The notes under the pieces: generated by a model
Databases searched by the model: none
Seen by the model: the letters and a program-made list of their open reading frames with translations, nothing else
What the model was told of the DNA's origin: nothing
Position numbers and translations under genes: made by a program
Shown: positions 8,485 through 16,672 of the stretch, piece after piece
Position numbering within the stretch: the first letter of the stretch is position 1
How the letters are laid out: each line of letters starts with the position of its first letter
Assembly (NCBI RefSeq): GCF_900156545.1
Contig: NZ_FTNW01000006.1
Location: forward strand, 248,001-312,000
DNA length: 64,000 nt
Direction: 5' to 3'
Origin: Aquipseudomonas alcaligenes
Lineage (GTDB): Bacteria > Pseudomonadota > Gammaproteobacteria > Pseudomonadales > Pseudomonadaceae

Positions 8485-9435
8485 ATGCTCAAAGGTCTGG
8501 CTATCACTCCGCCGGTACTCGGGCGGATTTCCATCGGCAAGGTCATCGAGAAGAACGGCAAGCGCCTGCCGGAGAAAGATGACCAGTTCACCATCACTTC
8601 CCAAGTGCAAGGTAAGGACGGCTGGCTGCTGCACCCGCTCAATGACGAGCTGCGCCAGGGCAAGGACGACAAGCTGCGCAGCATTCCGGTACGGCTTCTG
8701 TTCAACGAACCGGAGCTGAATTTCCGCGCGGATTACACGCTGTTCGACCGACATTCCGGACGCCCTGTCTGCGTAGGGAATGGCGAGACCTGCAAGCGGG
8801 TCACTCAGGACGGCATGCAGTCGCTGCCCTGCCCTTCGCCGGATGCCTGTCCAATCGCCAAAGGCGGTGCCTGTAAGCCCTATGGCCGACTAAACGTGGT
8901 CATTGGCGATGAAGATCCGCTGGGTAGTTTTGTGTTCCGCACCACCGGCTTCAACAGCATCCGCACCCTGGCTGCACGACTGCATTACTTCCAGGCCATC
9001 TCGGGTAACCGCCTGGCTTGTCTCCCGCTGGAGTTGCGCCTGCGTGGCAAGTCGACACGCCAGAGCCATGGCACGCCGATCTTCTACGCCGACCTGACGG
9101 TACGCGGCGGCATGGACATGGCTGAAGCGCTGGTGACTGCAAGTGAACTCGATTCGCGGCGGCAGGCTGCGGGCTTCGATCAGGCCGCTTTGGATGAGGC
9201 AGCACGACGTGGCTTTGGCAACGGTGCGTTCGAAGACAGCGAGGAGGATGCCAGCGCAATCGTTGAAGAGTTCTACCCCGAGGGTGAAGCACCTGCTGCA
9301 GCAACTACCTCTCCAATCAATCCCACCAAACCTAGCCTGGCTAAAAAGCTCGATGCACAGGCTGCTCGTCAAACCCCACCCGCAGACCAAGACCAAGGAG
9401 GCCACCATGCGCCTGCACAAGCTGAAAGCCAGTGA
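8485..9435 (+). CDS. Gp3-like recombination-directionality/metal-binding family protein
   Basis: The 316-residue product resembles the family annotated as 'hydrolase or metal-binding protein', related to phage Gp3-like proteins (the phiC31 recombination directionality factor family). A central cysteine cluster (CVGNGETCKR, then LPCPSPDACPIAKGGACKPYGRL) looks like a metal site. It is followed by the conserved segment containing FVFRTTGFNSIRTL. The C-terminal 70 residues are low-complexity. The start is the ATG at 8485, with AGGAGA 6 nt upstream, not the first open ATG at 8434. It overlaps radC by 29 bp. A true directionality role is uncertain because the local integrase is a tyrosine type. Confidence 0.7.
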   Translation: MLKGLAITPPVLGRISIGKVIEKNGKRLPEKDDQFTITSQVQGKDGWLLHPLNDELRQGKDDKLRSIPVRLLFNEPELNFRADYTLFDRHSGRPVCVGNGETCKRVTQDGMQSLPCPSPDACPIAKGGACKPYGRLNVVIGDEDPLGSFVFRTTGFNSIRTLAARLHYFQAISGNRLACLPLELRLRGKSTRQSHGTPIFYADLTVRGGMDMAEALVTASELDSRRQAAGFDQAALDEAARRGFGNGAFEDSEEDASAIVEEFYPEGEAPAAATTSPINPTKPSLAKKLDAQAARQTPPADQDQGGHHAPAQAESQ

Positions 9436-9904
9436 CACGACCGGCACCTACCTGGTCGATTCGCCAGTGACGGAAAACGACATCCTGCTGATGGCCAAGC
9501 AACTGGCCAGCCTGCGCCTGCGCAAGGGGCGCGCCCTGACGTCGCCTAAGGAGGTGTTCAGTCACCTGCAGGCGCTGCTCGCTGCTTATGAGCACGAGGT
9601 GTTCGCCCTGCTCATGCTCGACAGCCGACACCGGGTGATTGCGTTCGAGAAGCTGTTCCGGGGGACTCTCGATGGCGCCAGCGTGTATCCCAGAGAGGTC
9701 GTGAAGCTCGCCCTGGAGCACAACGCCGCCGCCTTGATCCTAGTGCACAACCACCCTTCGGGTGACCCTGAGCCCAGCATGGCGGATCGCAACCTCACCA
9801 CGAAACTGCAGGACGCGCTGAATCTAGTCGGTGTGCGCACGCTCGATCACATCGTAGTGGCGGACGAAGGCTGCGTTTCACTGGCAGAACTGGGCTACCT
9901 GTAA
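9407..9904 (+). CDS. radC: RadC/JAMM-domain protein lacking the N-terminal HhH domain
   Basis: The 165-residue product carries the RadC (UPF0758) JAMM metalloprotease-like domain with the zinc motif VHNHPSGDPEPS at about residues 108-119 and an upstream catalytic-type Glu region. Chromosomal RadC is about 225 residues and starts with a helix-hairpin-helix domain. That part is absent here, as is typical of versions carried on islands. The start at 9407 has AAGGAGG upstream inside the previous gene, so the two are probably coupled. A small membrane protein follows after 9 bp. Molecular function is unproven despite the historical 'DNA repair' name. Confidence 0.88.
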   Translation: MRLHKLKASDTTGTYLVDSPVTENDILLMAKQLASLRLRKGRALTSPKEVFSHLQALLAAYEHEVFALLMLDSRHRVIAFEKLFRGTLDGASVYPREVVKLALEHNAAALILVHNHPSGDPEPSMADRNLTTKLQDALNLVGVRTLDHIVVADEGCVSLAELGYL

Positions 9905-9913
9905 GGAGGCGAT

Positions 9914-10084
9914 ATGAAGTTACTGCTACGCACGTTCGCAGCCGCGCTCATGTTTGCCGGGATCCTGGCTGGCTGCCTAGCGATATTGCTACTGACGATT
10001 CTGATGGTGCGCTTTCCGCCATTGCTGATCGCTCTGGTGTTGGCGTGCTGGATCTTCAATCGGCTAGCAAAGTCTGAACGCTAG
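9914..10084 (+). CDS. Small membrane protein, 56 aa
   Basis: The short frame starts with an ATG 5 nt after GGAGG and encodes a basic N-terminus (MKLLLRTF) and two hydrophobic helices (about residues 8-31 and 34-48). These are separated by VRFPP, and the tail is basic. It follows radC by 9 bp and precedes a strong hairpin, so it is the last gene of the phage-like operon. Two-helix hydrophobic proteins in such positions may be holin-like or toxins. Nothing in the sequence distinguishes these. Confidence 0.7.
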   Translation: MKLLLRTFAAALMFAGILAGCLAILLLTILMVRFPPLLIALVLACWIFNRLAKSER

Positions 10085-10095
10085 TTGGCCACAAA

Positions 10096-10148
10096 GCATG
10101 GTTACAGCTGAGAGGCTGTAACCATGCCACTGTCTGCTTTCTTTTTTT
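10096..10148 (+). terminator. 13-bp perfect hairpin with distal T-run
   Basis: Arms 10096-10108 and 10115-10127 are perfectly complementary around TGAGAG. A T-rich run (10138-10148) follows about 10 nt later. It lies between the plus-strand module and the convergent BREX operon end, as expected for a terminator. Confidence 0.65.
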
Positions 10149-10178
10149 GCTCAGCCTGGTTACCAGGAGCAAGATCAC

Positions 10179-12278
10179 TCACTCGCTGGCATGCTCGACT
10201 TTAACAAAGGTCGCACTGAACTCCTTGCATTGGCGATGCTGCTGCAGCCGGTTCGCAAAGCTAAATGCGTCGTTCAATTCGAAGCGCTGGAAGATGTCCA
10301 ATCCACGGCCAAGAATAATTTTCCAGCCAGTGTCAGTAGTGATGTCACGATCATGCTTAGTCCCTGTCGTGTCATACGCCCAGCTGAACTGAATACCCAC
10401 CCCAGCACAGGCATCGGCAATTTTCTGTAGGCTTTCAGTCTGGCGATCACCGTTTAACTCATCCTCTACGGTGACGACATGAACAGCCACTTCCTCACCG
10501 GAAGCCAACTGCTTGCTGATCGTCTCCATCAGCTCCATGAGGTTGCGCAGTTGATGGAACATCCGCAGGTACGGATCAATAACGATGATCCGCTTAGCCC
10601 CTTTCAGATAGGGCCCAAACAGCCTATCGAAGGTGACACCGCGCTGGTTCTCATGAATAACCAGGTGCTGAGGTTTCAGCTCTGGCTCTTTGCTCACCGA
10701 GCCAGCAGGCTGTTGAATGGGCTGAGGACTGGCCGCTTCGCTAACAGGCTCGCGAGGAGCGACATTAGCCGTATCGAACAGATCAGACTCCGAAACCTCA
10801 CTCGCCACTCGCCGGTGGTACTGGTTCGGGTACTCCCCTTCCTCCAGAGTGCTGACCAGCCTCTCTACGCCATCTTTTCCTTGATAGGCAAAACGCACAG
10901 CTGGGTAAGTGGTGTCTATGCGCAGCAGCTGATCCTTGACCCGCTTACGCCCTTCGATAGCACAGCGCAGCACATCCTCGACCTCCGACTCAGTAGCCTC
11001 GCCATGAGGGAAGAGGATCTTCATCAGCCCGGAGAAAGTCTTGTTGATACCGTCACGATCACGCGTGGAGATTTCATCCGACAACGTGTACAGACCTTTG
11101 TAGCGATCCGAGAAGTCATGGCTGCGCAATGAACGGAGTATCTCGGCCAGATAATCGACGACAAAGCCGTAGCCGCTGGAGAACATCTCCCCACGGATGA
11201 CGTCCACCTCCCAGCCCGGTATGTAGCTGTGCAGGCGATCGAGGAAGGCCGAGTCGTGAAATTTCTCCGGCAGCGGATCGAACAGGTCGCTGTGCTTGAG
11301 CATGTACGGAACGGTGTGATCGGTGTTGCCCACGAACACCATGCTGGCCTCGGCCCCAAGGGTTTCCACACCCCGCGAGAACGACTTGTTGGCCATGTAG
11401 TTCTTCATGATGTCGACCAGCGCCTTGTCCACCCGCTTCTGCTTGCCAGCGAACTCGTCGAAGGCCACCACGTCCCAGTAGCCGACCAGGCCGAGCTTGC
11501 CCGTACCGTTGTGGACAAACAGCTTGGGCACCGTCACCTCTCCGCCGGAAATCAGGATGCCGTGGGGCGAAAACTCGGAGTAGACGTGCGACTTGCCGGT
11601 GCCCTTCGGCCCTAGCTCGATCAGGTTGTAATTCCGTTCGCAGAAGGGAATCAGACGGATCAGCTGTAAGAGCTTGTTTCGCTTGCCGAACATCTGCGGA
11701 TTGAAGCCGATGCTCTGGATAAGCAGATCAATCCACTCGTCCGTGGTGAACTGCTTGCGAGACTCCAAATAGCCGTCGAAATCAAAACGAGAGATCTGGA
11801 TAGGCTTAAGCGACGCCAGCACCCAAGGAGAGGCGGACTTATCCTCGGTGTAGTCATACTCCAGATCAGCGATGCACCATACCCCGCCGACCAACAGCTT
11901 CTGATGTGCCTTCACTGTGCTGGAGTCGATCAGCACCTTCTTTATCCCGAGGTTGGCGAATTCAGCCTCGTACACATCGTCCTTGTCGTTGAGAGAAACA
12001 CTTATACGGTCAATGACCTTGTGGCGCCCCTTCTCCTTAATCGTCGAACGCACTAGTCCCGCTTCGTTGCGATGCACATAGTGCTTGCGCAGGATTTCTT
12101 TAACCGTCTCGATGCCGGTTTGAATCGTCGACTCATCATTCGTTGCGCAGTACTGGCCCAGCAGGTACTCCAGCACGTAGGACGGCACGATGGCGTTGCC
12201 CTTAACAGCTTTGACCAGATCCTTGCGAACGACTAAGCCCGCGAAATGTTGGTTGATCTTGTCATCGAGCTGACTCAT
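10179..12278 (-). CDS. brxL: BREX Lon-like AAA+ protein BrxL
   Basis: The 699-residue product is the BREX type 1 Lon-like AAA+ protein. It has an N-terminal DNA-binding-type domain (1-180) and a AAA+ core with Walker A GPKGTGKS (223-230) and Walker B VVAFDEF (Asp274/Glu275). A Pro/Ser/Glu-rich linker follows (about 510-545). The C-terminal domain has the conserved HDRDI...GWKIILGRGLDIF signature, resembling MIT C-terminal/PLD-like folds. BrxL forms a ring on DNA and is needed for BREX defence in several systems. It is the last gene of the operon, 12 bp after pglZ. Confidence 0.95.
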   Translation of the reverse strand: MSQLDDKINQHFAGLVVRKDLVKAVKGNAIVPSYVLEYLLGQYCATNDESTIQTGIETVKEILRKHYVHRNEAGLVRSTIKEKGRHKVIDRISVSLNDKDDVYEAEFANLGIKKVLIDSSTVKAHQKLLVGGVWCIADLEYDYTEDKSASPWVLASLKPIQISRFDFDGYLESRKQFTTDEWIDLLIQSIGFNPQMFGKRNKLLQLIRLIPFCERNYNLIELGPKGTGKSHVYSEFSPHGILISGGEVTVPKLFVHNGTGKLGLVGYWDVVAFDEFAGKQKRVDKALVDIMKNYMANKSFSRGVETLGAEASMVFVGNTDHTVPYMLKHSDLFDPLPEKFHDSAFLDRLHSYIPGWEVDVIRGEMFSSGYGFVVDYLAEILRSLRSHDFSDRYKGLYTLSDEISTRDRDGINKTFSGLMKILFPHGEATESEVEDVLRCAIEGRKRVKDQLLRIDTTYPAVRFAYQGKDGVERLVSTLEEGEYPNQYHRRVASEVSESDLFDTANVAPREPVSEAASPQPIQQPAGSVSKEPELKPQHLVIHENQRGVTFDRLFGPYLKGAKRIIVIDPYLRMFHQLRNLMELMETISKQLASGEEVAVHVVTVEDELNGDRQTESLQKIADACAGVGIQFSWAYDTTGTKHDRDITTDTGWKIILGRGLDIFQRFELNDAFSFANRLQQHRQCKEFSATFVKVEHASE

Positions 12279-12290
12279 GAGGGCTCCCGC

Positions 12291-14798
12291 TTAAAAATCG
12301 AATTCACTGGTGAACGAACGACGAATCGTATACCGAGTGGCCTTGTACTGGGTGAAATGCGAGGTGCCTTCAACCTGCTCTTCAAGTCGTAGCTCAACCT
12401 GCTGGTTATTTGCTTCATCGGCCTTCCTGCTCAGGATGAAGCGCACCGCAAGCTCGCGCTCACGCGGGTTTTCGGACGCGAAATCGAACGTCAGTTCATG
12501 CGAGTCGGAGATCAACTCACCGTCTAAGGTGTACAGCCCAGCACGCAACCGGCGAGCTTGTTTCTTCTCGGTGACCGCCTCTGACTGATACAGCACAACG
12601 GCCAATTGTCCAGTCGTGATGCTTCTGCTGCCGCCACCGATGAACTCAACGTCCACACTGCCCACATCGCTTTGGCGCTTTTTGTTGATGCGCACAACCG
12701 GGATCACCACCTCTTGCAGCGTGGCCCCGCCATGCACGAAACGGCTGCCTGAGCCCTTGAGACGCAAGCGATTAATCGACTTAGGGATCTGAACATCCAG
12801 CGATCCTTCAAGTCCCAGCTGCTCAGGGGTGAATGTCCGGAAACCTGCTTGACTACGCAGGCCGCGCCCTAGGACAAAACGCCGGTCGCGATAGAGCACC
12901 TCGTCCCCTTCCGGCACGTTGCTTAGGAAGTCACTCTCTTCCAGCGGTCGGTGCTGGTAGATGAAGCCATGGTCTGCGGTGACCAAAAGGTTGCTGGCAT
13001 TGGCGTTGGTCAGTTTCTTTATCAGTCGGACCAGCTCGGACAATGTCTCTTCGGCCGCAGCAAATACCCGCTCCTCGGTATCACGGGTATCGCCAGTCTT
13101 ATCGATCAGGTTGTGGTAGACGTAAACCACATCGTTATCACGCAGGAGTGCCCGTGAGTCTGCCTGGTTCATAGCCAGCAGATCCTTGGCCAACACAACA
13201 GCGGAAGACGGCACTGCAGCGGCCAGGATCTTTCCGCGATTTGCCGAACCCTGGGCGCTTTGACCATCAACCAAAGCGTCACCACTGTCGTTTTCAGCCA
13301 GCTGCAGCACCTGATTAGGTAACAATGCAGCCATGCCCAGTTGCGTGTAGCTCGGCAACATGGAAAGCGCCGGCTCCAGTTCGGCCTCAAAGCGGTCTTC
13401 ACGGCGAATCAGGCTCTGCAGCTCTTCGCCCACCTCATAACGGAAGGCATCCGAGATCAGTACGCAGACCTTGGTCTTGCGCTCTAGGAAAGGCTTGACG
13501 CAGCGGCTGAAGAAATTCCGCTGCAGCATAATCGGAGCAGCCGTCCAGCTCGGAACAGAGTCCACAAACTGCTGCCAACGATCATTAAGGCGCGCCAGAT
13601 AGTTGTTGGTGTACTGGTTTTCGATCTGGGCGCTCAGCTCCTCCAGCAAGGAGGCCTGGCCGGACTTGCGCGCATGATGGACGAACTTGCGATACAGCTG
13701 ATCCAGCCGATACCAGCTCTTCGCATACTTCTCAACGCCATCGGCCAAGGAGGCCATTTCCAGCTTGGCAGCATCCAGGGTCTGCAGGAACTGCGCAGCA
13801 TGATCCAGCGCCAGATAGACATCTTCGAAATGGCTAAACCAATGGCTCTGGCGTCGCTGACGTACAGACTGCTCAACATCGGCAGCAGTCGCAGTCCGAG
13901 CTACCGTCGCGCGAACCAGCTCACTGAGGATCTTGCGGTCTATCAGCTCAAAGTAATCGAGATCAAGGAGGGCTCGATAATCGAGCTTATGCAGCTTGTC
14001 ACCAATCTGTAGTACCTCTGCACACTGCGCAGAGAGCAGTTCGAAGCTGCTCTCATGAGATCGACTGTCCTTCCAGCGGCGGAGAAAGACTAAGGACTCT
14101 GCAGACAAACGTGCCTTGTACTCAGGATCTGTGCCCATCATGAAGCATGCCTTGAAAAGCTCGATCACAAAGTCGTGCAGTCCCGGCTGCTGCGACACAT
14201 AACCGTATGCGCGCTTCATCTGCTCCCAGAGGAAGCCATCCAGACCACTTGTTTCAATGAGCTTGATGCGTGTGACTTCAGCATTGGCGAGCTCAGCCAG
14301 CAGCTCTTCAAGGATTACATCCAATCGTGGCTCAGAGCCTGTACACACCGCGAGCATTTTGAAACGCAGCATGCTGTGCGAGTCGCCCTGCTGCAGCAGT
14401 TTACGCAACTGCTCGCGCCGCTTGGCCGCAGCGAAGAATGCTGCATGCTCCTCAAGAACCGGATAGCAGTCTGGCCCTAACTCCAGCTCGGCCAGCCAAA
14501 GGGCAAGCTGATCCGTACGGAAGGTGTTGCCGCTGGCTAGCTGCACATCAAGTAACCAGTTATCCAGATAGGCCGGCTCGGCAGCTTCCCGATATAGCAG
14601 AAACTTCTGCTCGGGGTGCTCGCGCAGGATGCGGTACTTAACGCCGAACTCGTTGTTGGCCAGCTCGATTTTCTCGACACCCGGCAGCTCTAGCGATTCG
14701 AAATCTGCACGGAACTCCAGACGGTTGTCGTACCAGAAGACAATGCGCTGTTTCTCAAACAGGTTTGTCAGAGCCTGGGTAATCTTCGAGTTGCTCAT
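12291..14798 (-). CDS. pglZ: BREX alkaline-phosphatase-fold protein PglZ (BrxZ)
   Basis: The 835-residue product is the BREX-1 PglZ core protein. The alkaline-phosphatase-superfamily domain is recognisable by the metal-binding VCVLISDAFRYEVGEEL strand (Asp450) and the later TADHGFIYQ motif (Asp609-His610). The long N-terminal helical region and C-terminal beta-rich domain match the family. PglZ acts with PglX in host DNA methylation and phage exclusion. The start overlaps the brxU stop by 4 bp, and brxL follows after 12 bp. Confidence 0.95.
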   Translation of the reverse strand: MSNSKITQALTNLFEKQRIVFWYDNRLEFRADFESLELPGVEKIELANNEFGVKYRILREHPEQKFLLYREAAEPAYLDNWLLDVQLASGNTFRTDQLALWLAELELGPDCYPVLEEHAAFFAAAKRREQLRKLLQQGDSHSMLRFKMLAVCTGSEPRLDVILEELLAELANAEVTRIKLIETSGLDGFLWEQMKRAYGYVSQQPGLHDFVIELFKACFMMGTDPEYKARLSAESLVFLRRWKDSRSHESSFELLSAQCAEVLQIGDKLHKLDYRALLDLDYFELIDRKILSELVRATVARTATAADVEQSVRQRRQSHWFSHFEDVYLALDHAAQFLQTLDAAKLEMASLADGVEKYAKSWYRLDQLYRKFVHHARKSGQASLLEELSAQIENQYTNNYLARLNDRWQQFVDSVPSWTAAPIMLQRNFFSRCVKPFLERKTKVCVLISDAFRYEVGEELQSLIRREDRFEAELEPALSMLPSYTQLGMAALLPNQVLQLAENDSGDALVDGQSAQGSANRGKILAAAVPSSAVVLAKDLLAMNQADSRALLRDNDVVYVYHNLIDKTGDTRDTEERVFAAAEETLSELVRLIKKLTNANASNLLVTADHGFIYQHRPLEESDFLSNVPEGDEVLYRDRRFVLGRGLRSQAGFRTFTPEQLGLEGSLDVQIPKSINRLRLKGSGSRFVHGGATLQEVVIPVVRINKKRQSDVGSVDVEFIGGGSRSITTGQLAVVLYQSEAVTEKKQARRLRAGLYTLDGELISDSHELTFDFASENPRERELAVRFILSRKADEANNQQVELRLEEQVEGTSHFTQYKATRYTIRRSFTSEFDF

Positions 14799-16669
14799 GC
14801 CACAGCCTCGGTTTCTTCCTCTTCATCCAATATCTCTTCCGATGCCGGCTGTGGTCCACTGACCACCACATTGCTACGCAGGCGCTCTAGAAGGGCTTCA
14901 CGCCGTGCATTGCAGAACGCCTGGAAGTCCTCAAACTGAAGGCTGTCATTCTCGTCTAGCAGCAAATCGGCTCGTTTGATGCCGCACCCTTTTTCGGCCA
15001 GCCACTCGATCAGCGGCATATCCTTTTTCGAGCGGTTCTGCGAGGCATTCAGCAGGTGCAGGTTGGCAATCGAGTTCCAATTGAGTGGGCTCTGGTAGAA
15101 CGCCATCAACTCAGAGTCATTTTTGAGGAAGCCTTGCTTGGAGAGCTCTGTCTTAGTGAAGGCGCTTTGCGGATGCAAGTGATCGATGTCCAACTGGAGG
15201 TTTTCGTTGATTTCGGGGAACAACAAACTCAAGACCGAACGACACCGCGGGTCCCCATACTGGATATCGAGCAACCCTCTGAGGTACGCCTCGTCAAAGC
15301 GCAGATCCTTGTTGGTTGCAGTGAAGGCTTCAATGATCTCGTCCAGAGGGAATGCCTTCTTGCTGATGTGCTTGTTAAGCAGCCGCTGCATTCTCGTCAG
15401 CACACCGTCAGCTTGACCGCCAAACACCCCCCGCAGCAACACCATGTGCAACCAGCGAGACAGCGATAGGCGCTCATCGCGCAAAAGGTTGATGTTGTTG
15501 ATACTCAGATAAAGCGGCTTGTCTTGGAAGAACTGCCTGTACAGGTAAAAAGCCAAGGGGATGACGGCATTCTTTGCTCTGAGCGAATGGTCATTTAGCC
15601 CGAAAAGACGTAAAAGCTTGAAGGTTGCAACAATACAGGATCGGATCTGCGGCCATTGCGTCTGGATGACACTGACCTGATCAGCATCGAAGTTCTTGAC
15701 CTTAAACCGCACATCGGCACCGATAAGCATCAAGCAAGTCTTGAGAACCCAGTCTCGACCAATCGAAAACTGCATCTCTGAACTCTGCCTTACCTCGGCG
15801 ATTAGCTCATCAATATCCTTACGCGCATCACCCTGCCAGTTGGCAATGGCGATGGACATTAGCAGGTCGGAGAACGCCAACGGCGTACCGCCGCTGTTGG
15901 TACGAATGAACACGTCAAGGACATGATCGATATCCTGACTTTCCTCGTTGTAGTAGTGGATGACCTCCTCTCTCCGAACGAGGTGGTACAGACGATTCAA
16001 CGTCTTGAGTGCAAACCTGTTGCTGGCCAGCCCCTGCTCCGTCAAATAGGGCAACACAACCTCCATCAGGATCTCATCATCAGAGCGAACATCAGGCAGC
16101 TCCAAGACCTTGCCCACCTCGAACCAAAACGAGGCGCTGTCGCTCTTATACGATGCTACCTGCTTCTCGGTCAGGAACCGGAAGTCGTACTGAGCCATCG
16201 ACTCGTTGTCATCTCCTTCAACGCCCTTGCTCAGGTTGAGGTAGAGCCGGCGGGGTGGGAGGACCTGATCGTTGCGCGCGTTTGGCCACCAGACCCTAGG
16301 TTGCTTGTAGGCATAGGTTCCTTTTAGGCCGATGTAGATTGAGGTCAGCCGCTGCTGCCCATCTATAACCGCCTTGAAGTCTTTGAAGTCCCCCTGGGTC
16401 GGGACATAGTCATTAGACTCTTTGAAGCGCTGGCAGTAGTCGGTCAGGAAACTGTAAAAGCGGTATTTATTCTTGATCTCGGGGCTCGTGACATCCCACA
16501 TCATGAAGGTATTGATAGGGTACTCGCGCATCAGGGAATCAAAGAGCGTGCAGATCTGCTGCGTCGACCATACAAAATTGCGCTGGATCGCCGGCAACAA
16601 AAACGTCCGGTCATCGATGTTGCGTATGGCCTGGCGAATCGTGATCGCCTTTTCGAAGCTACCCGGCAT
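14795..16669 (-). CDS. brxU: GmrSD-like type IV restriction enzyme (BrxU type)
   Basis: The 624-residue product fuses a DUF262 (GmrS-like) nucleotide-binding domain with a DUF1524 (GmrD-like) HNH nuclease domain. The first contains LPAIQRNFVW (25-34) and DGQQRLTSIY (103-112). The second has the LDIDHLHPQSA motif (His497/His499) and the closing WNSIANLHLLNASQNRSKK segment. BrxU enzymes cut phage DNA with modified cytosines and complement BREX, which acts on unmodified DNA. The position between pglX and pglZ is the one I recall for BREX loci with BrxU. It overlaps pglZ by 4 bp and starts 3 bp after pglX-C. Confidence 0.9.
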   Translation of the reverse strand: MPGSFEKAITIRQAIRNIDDRTFLLPAIQRNFVWSTQQICTLFDSLMREYPINTFMMWDVTSPEIKNKYRFYSFLTDYCQRFKESNDYVPTQGDFKDFKAVIDGQQRLTSIYIGLKGTYAYKQPRVWWPNARNDQVLPPRRLYLNLSKGVEGDDNESMAQYDFRFLTEKQVASYKSDSASFWFEVGKVLELPDVRSDDEILMEVVLPYLTEQGLASNRFALKTLNRLYHLVRREEVIHYYNEESQDIDHVLDVFIRTNSGGTPLAFSDLLMSIAIANWQGDARKDIDELIAEVRQSSEMQFSIGRDWVLKTCLMLIGADVRFKVKNFDADQVSVIQTQWPQIRSCIVATFKLLRLFGLNDHSLRAKNAVIPLAFYLYRQFFQDKPLYLSINNINLLRDERLSLSRWLHMVLLRGVFGGQADGVLTRMQRLLNKHISKKAFPLDEIIEAFTATNKDLRFDEAYLRGLLDIQYGDPRCRSVLSLLFPEINENLQLDIDHLHPQSAFTKTELSKQGFLKNDSELMAFYQSPLNWNSIANLHLLNASQNRSKKDMPLIEWLAEKGCGIKRADLLLDENDSLQFEDFQAFCNARREALLERLRSNVVVSGPQPASEEILDEEEETEAVA

Positions 16670-16672
16670 ATA

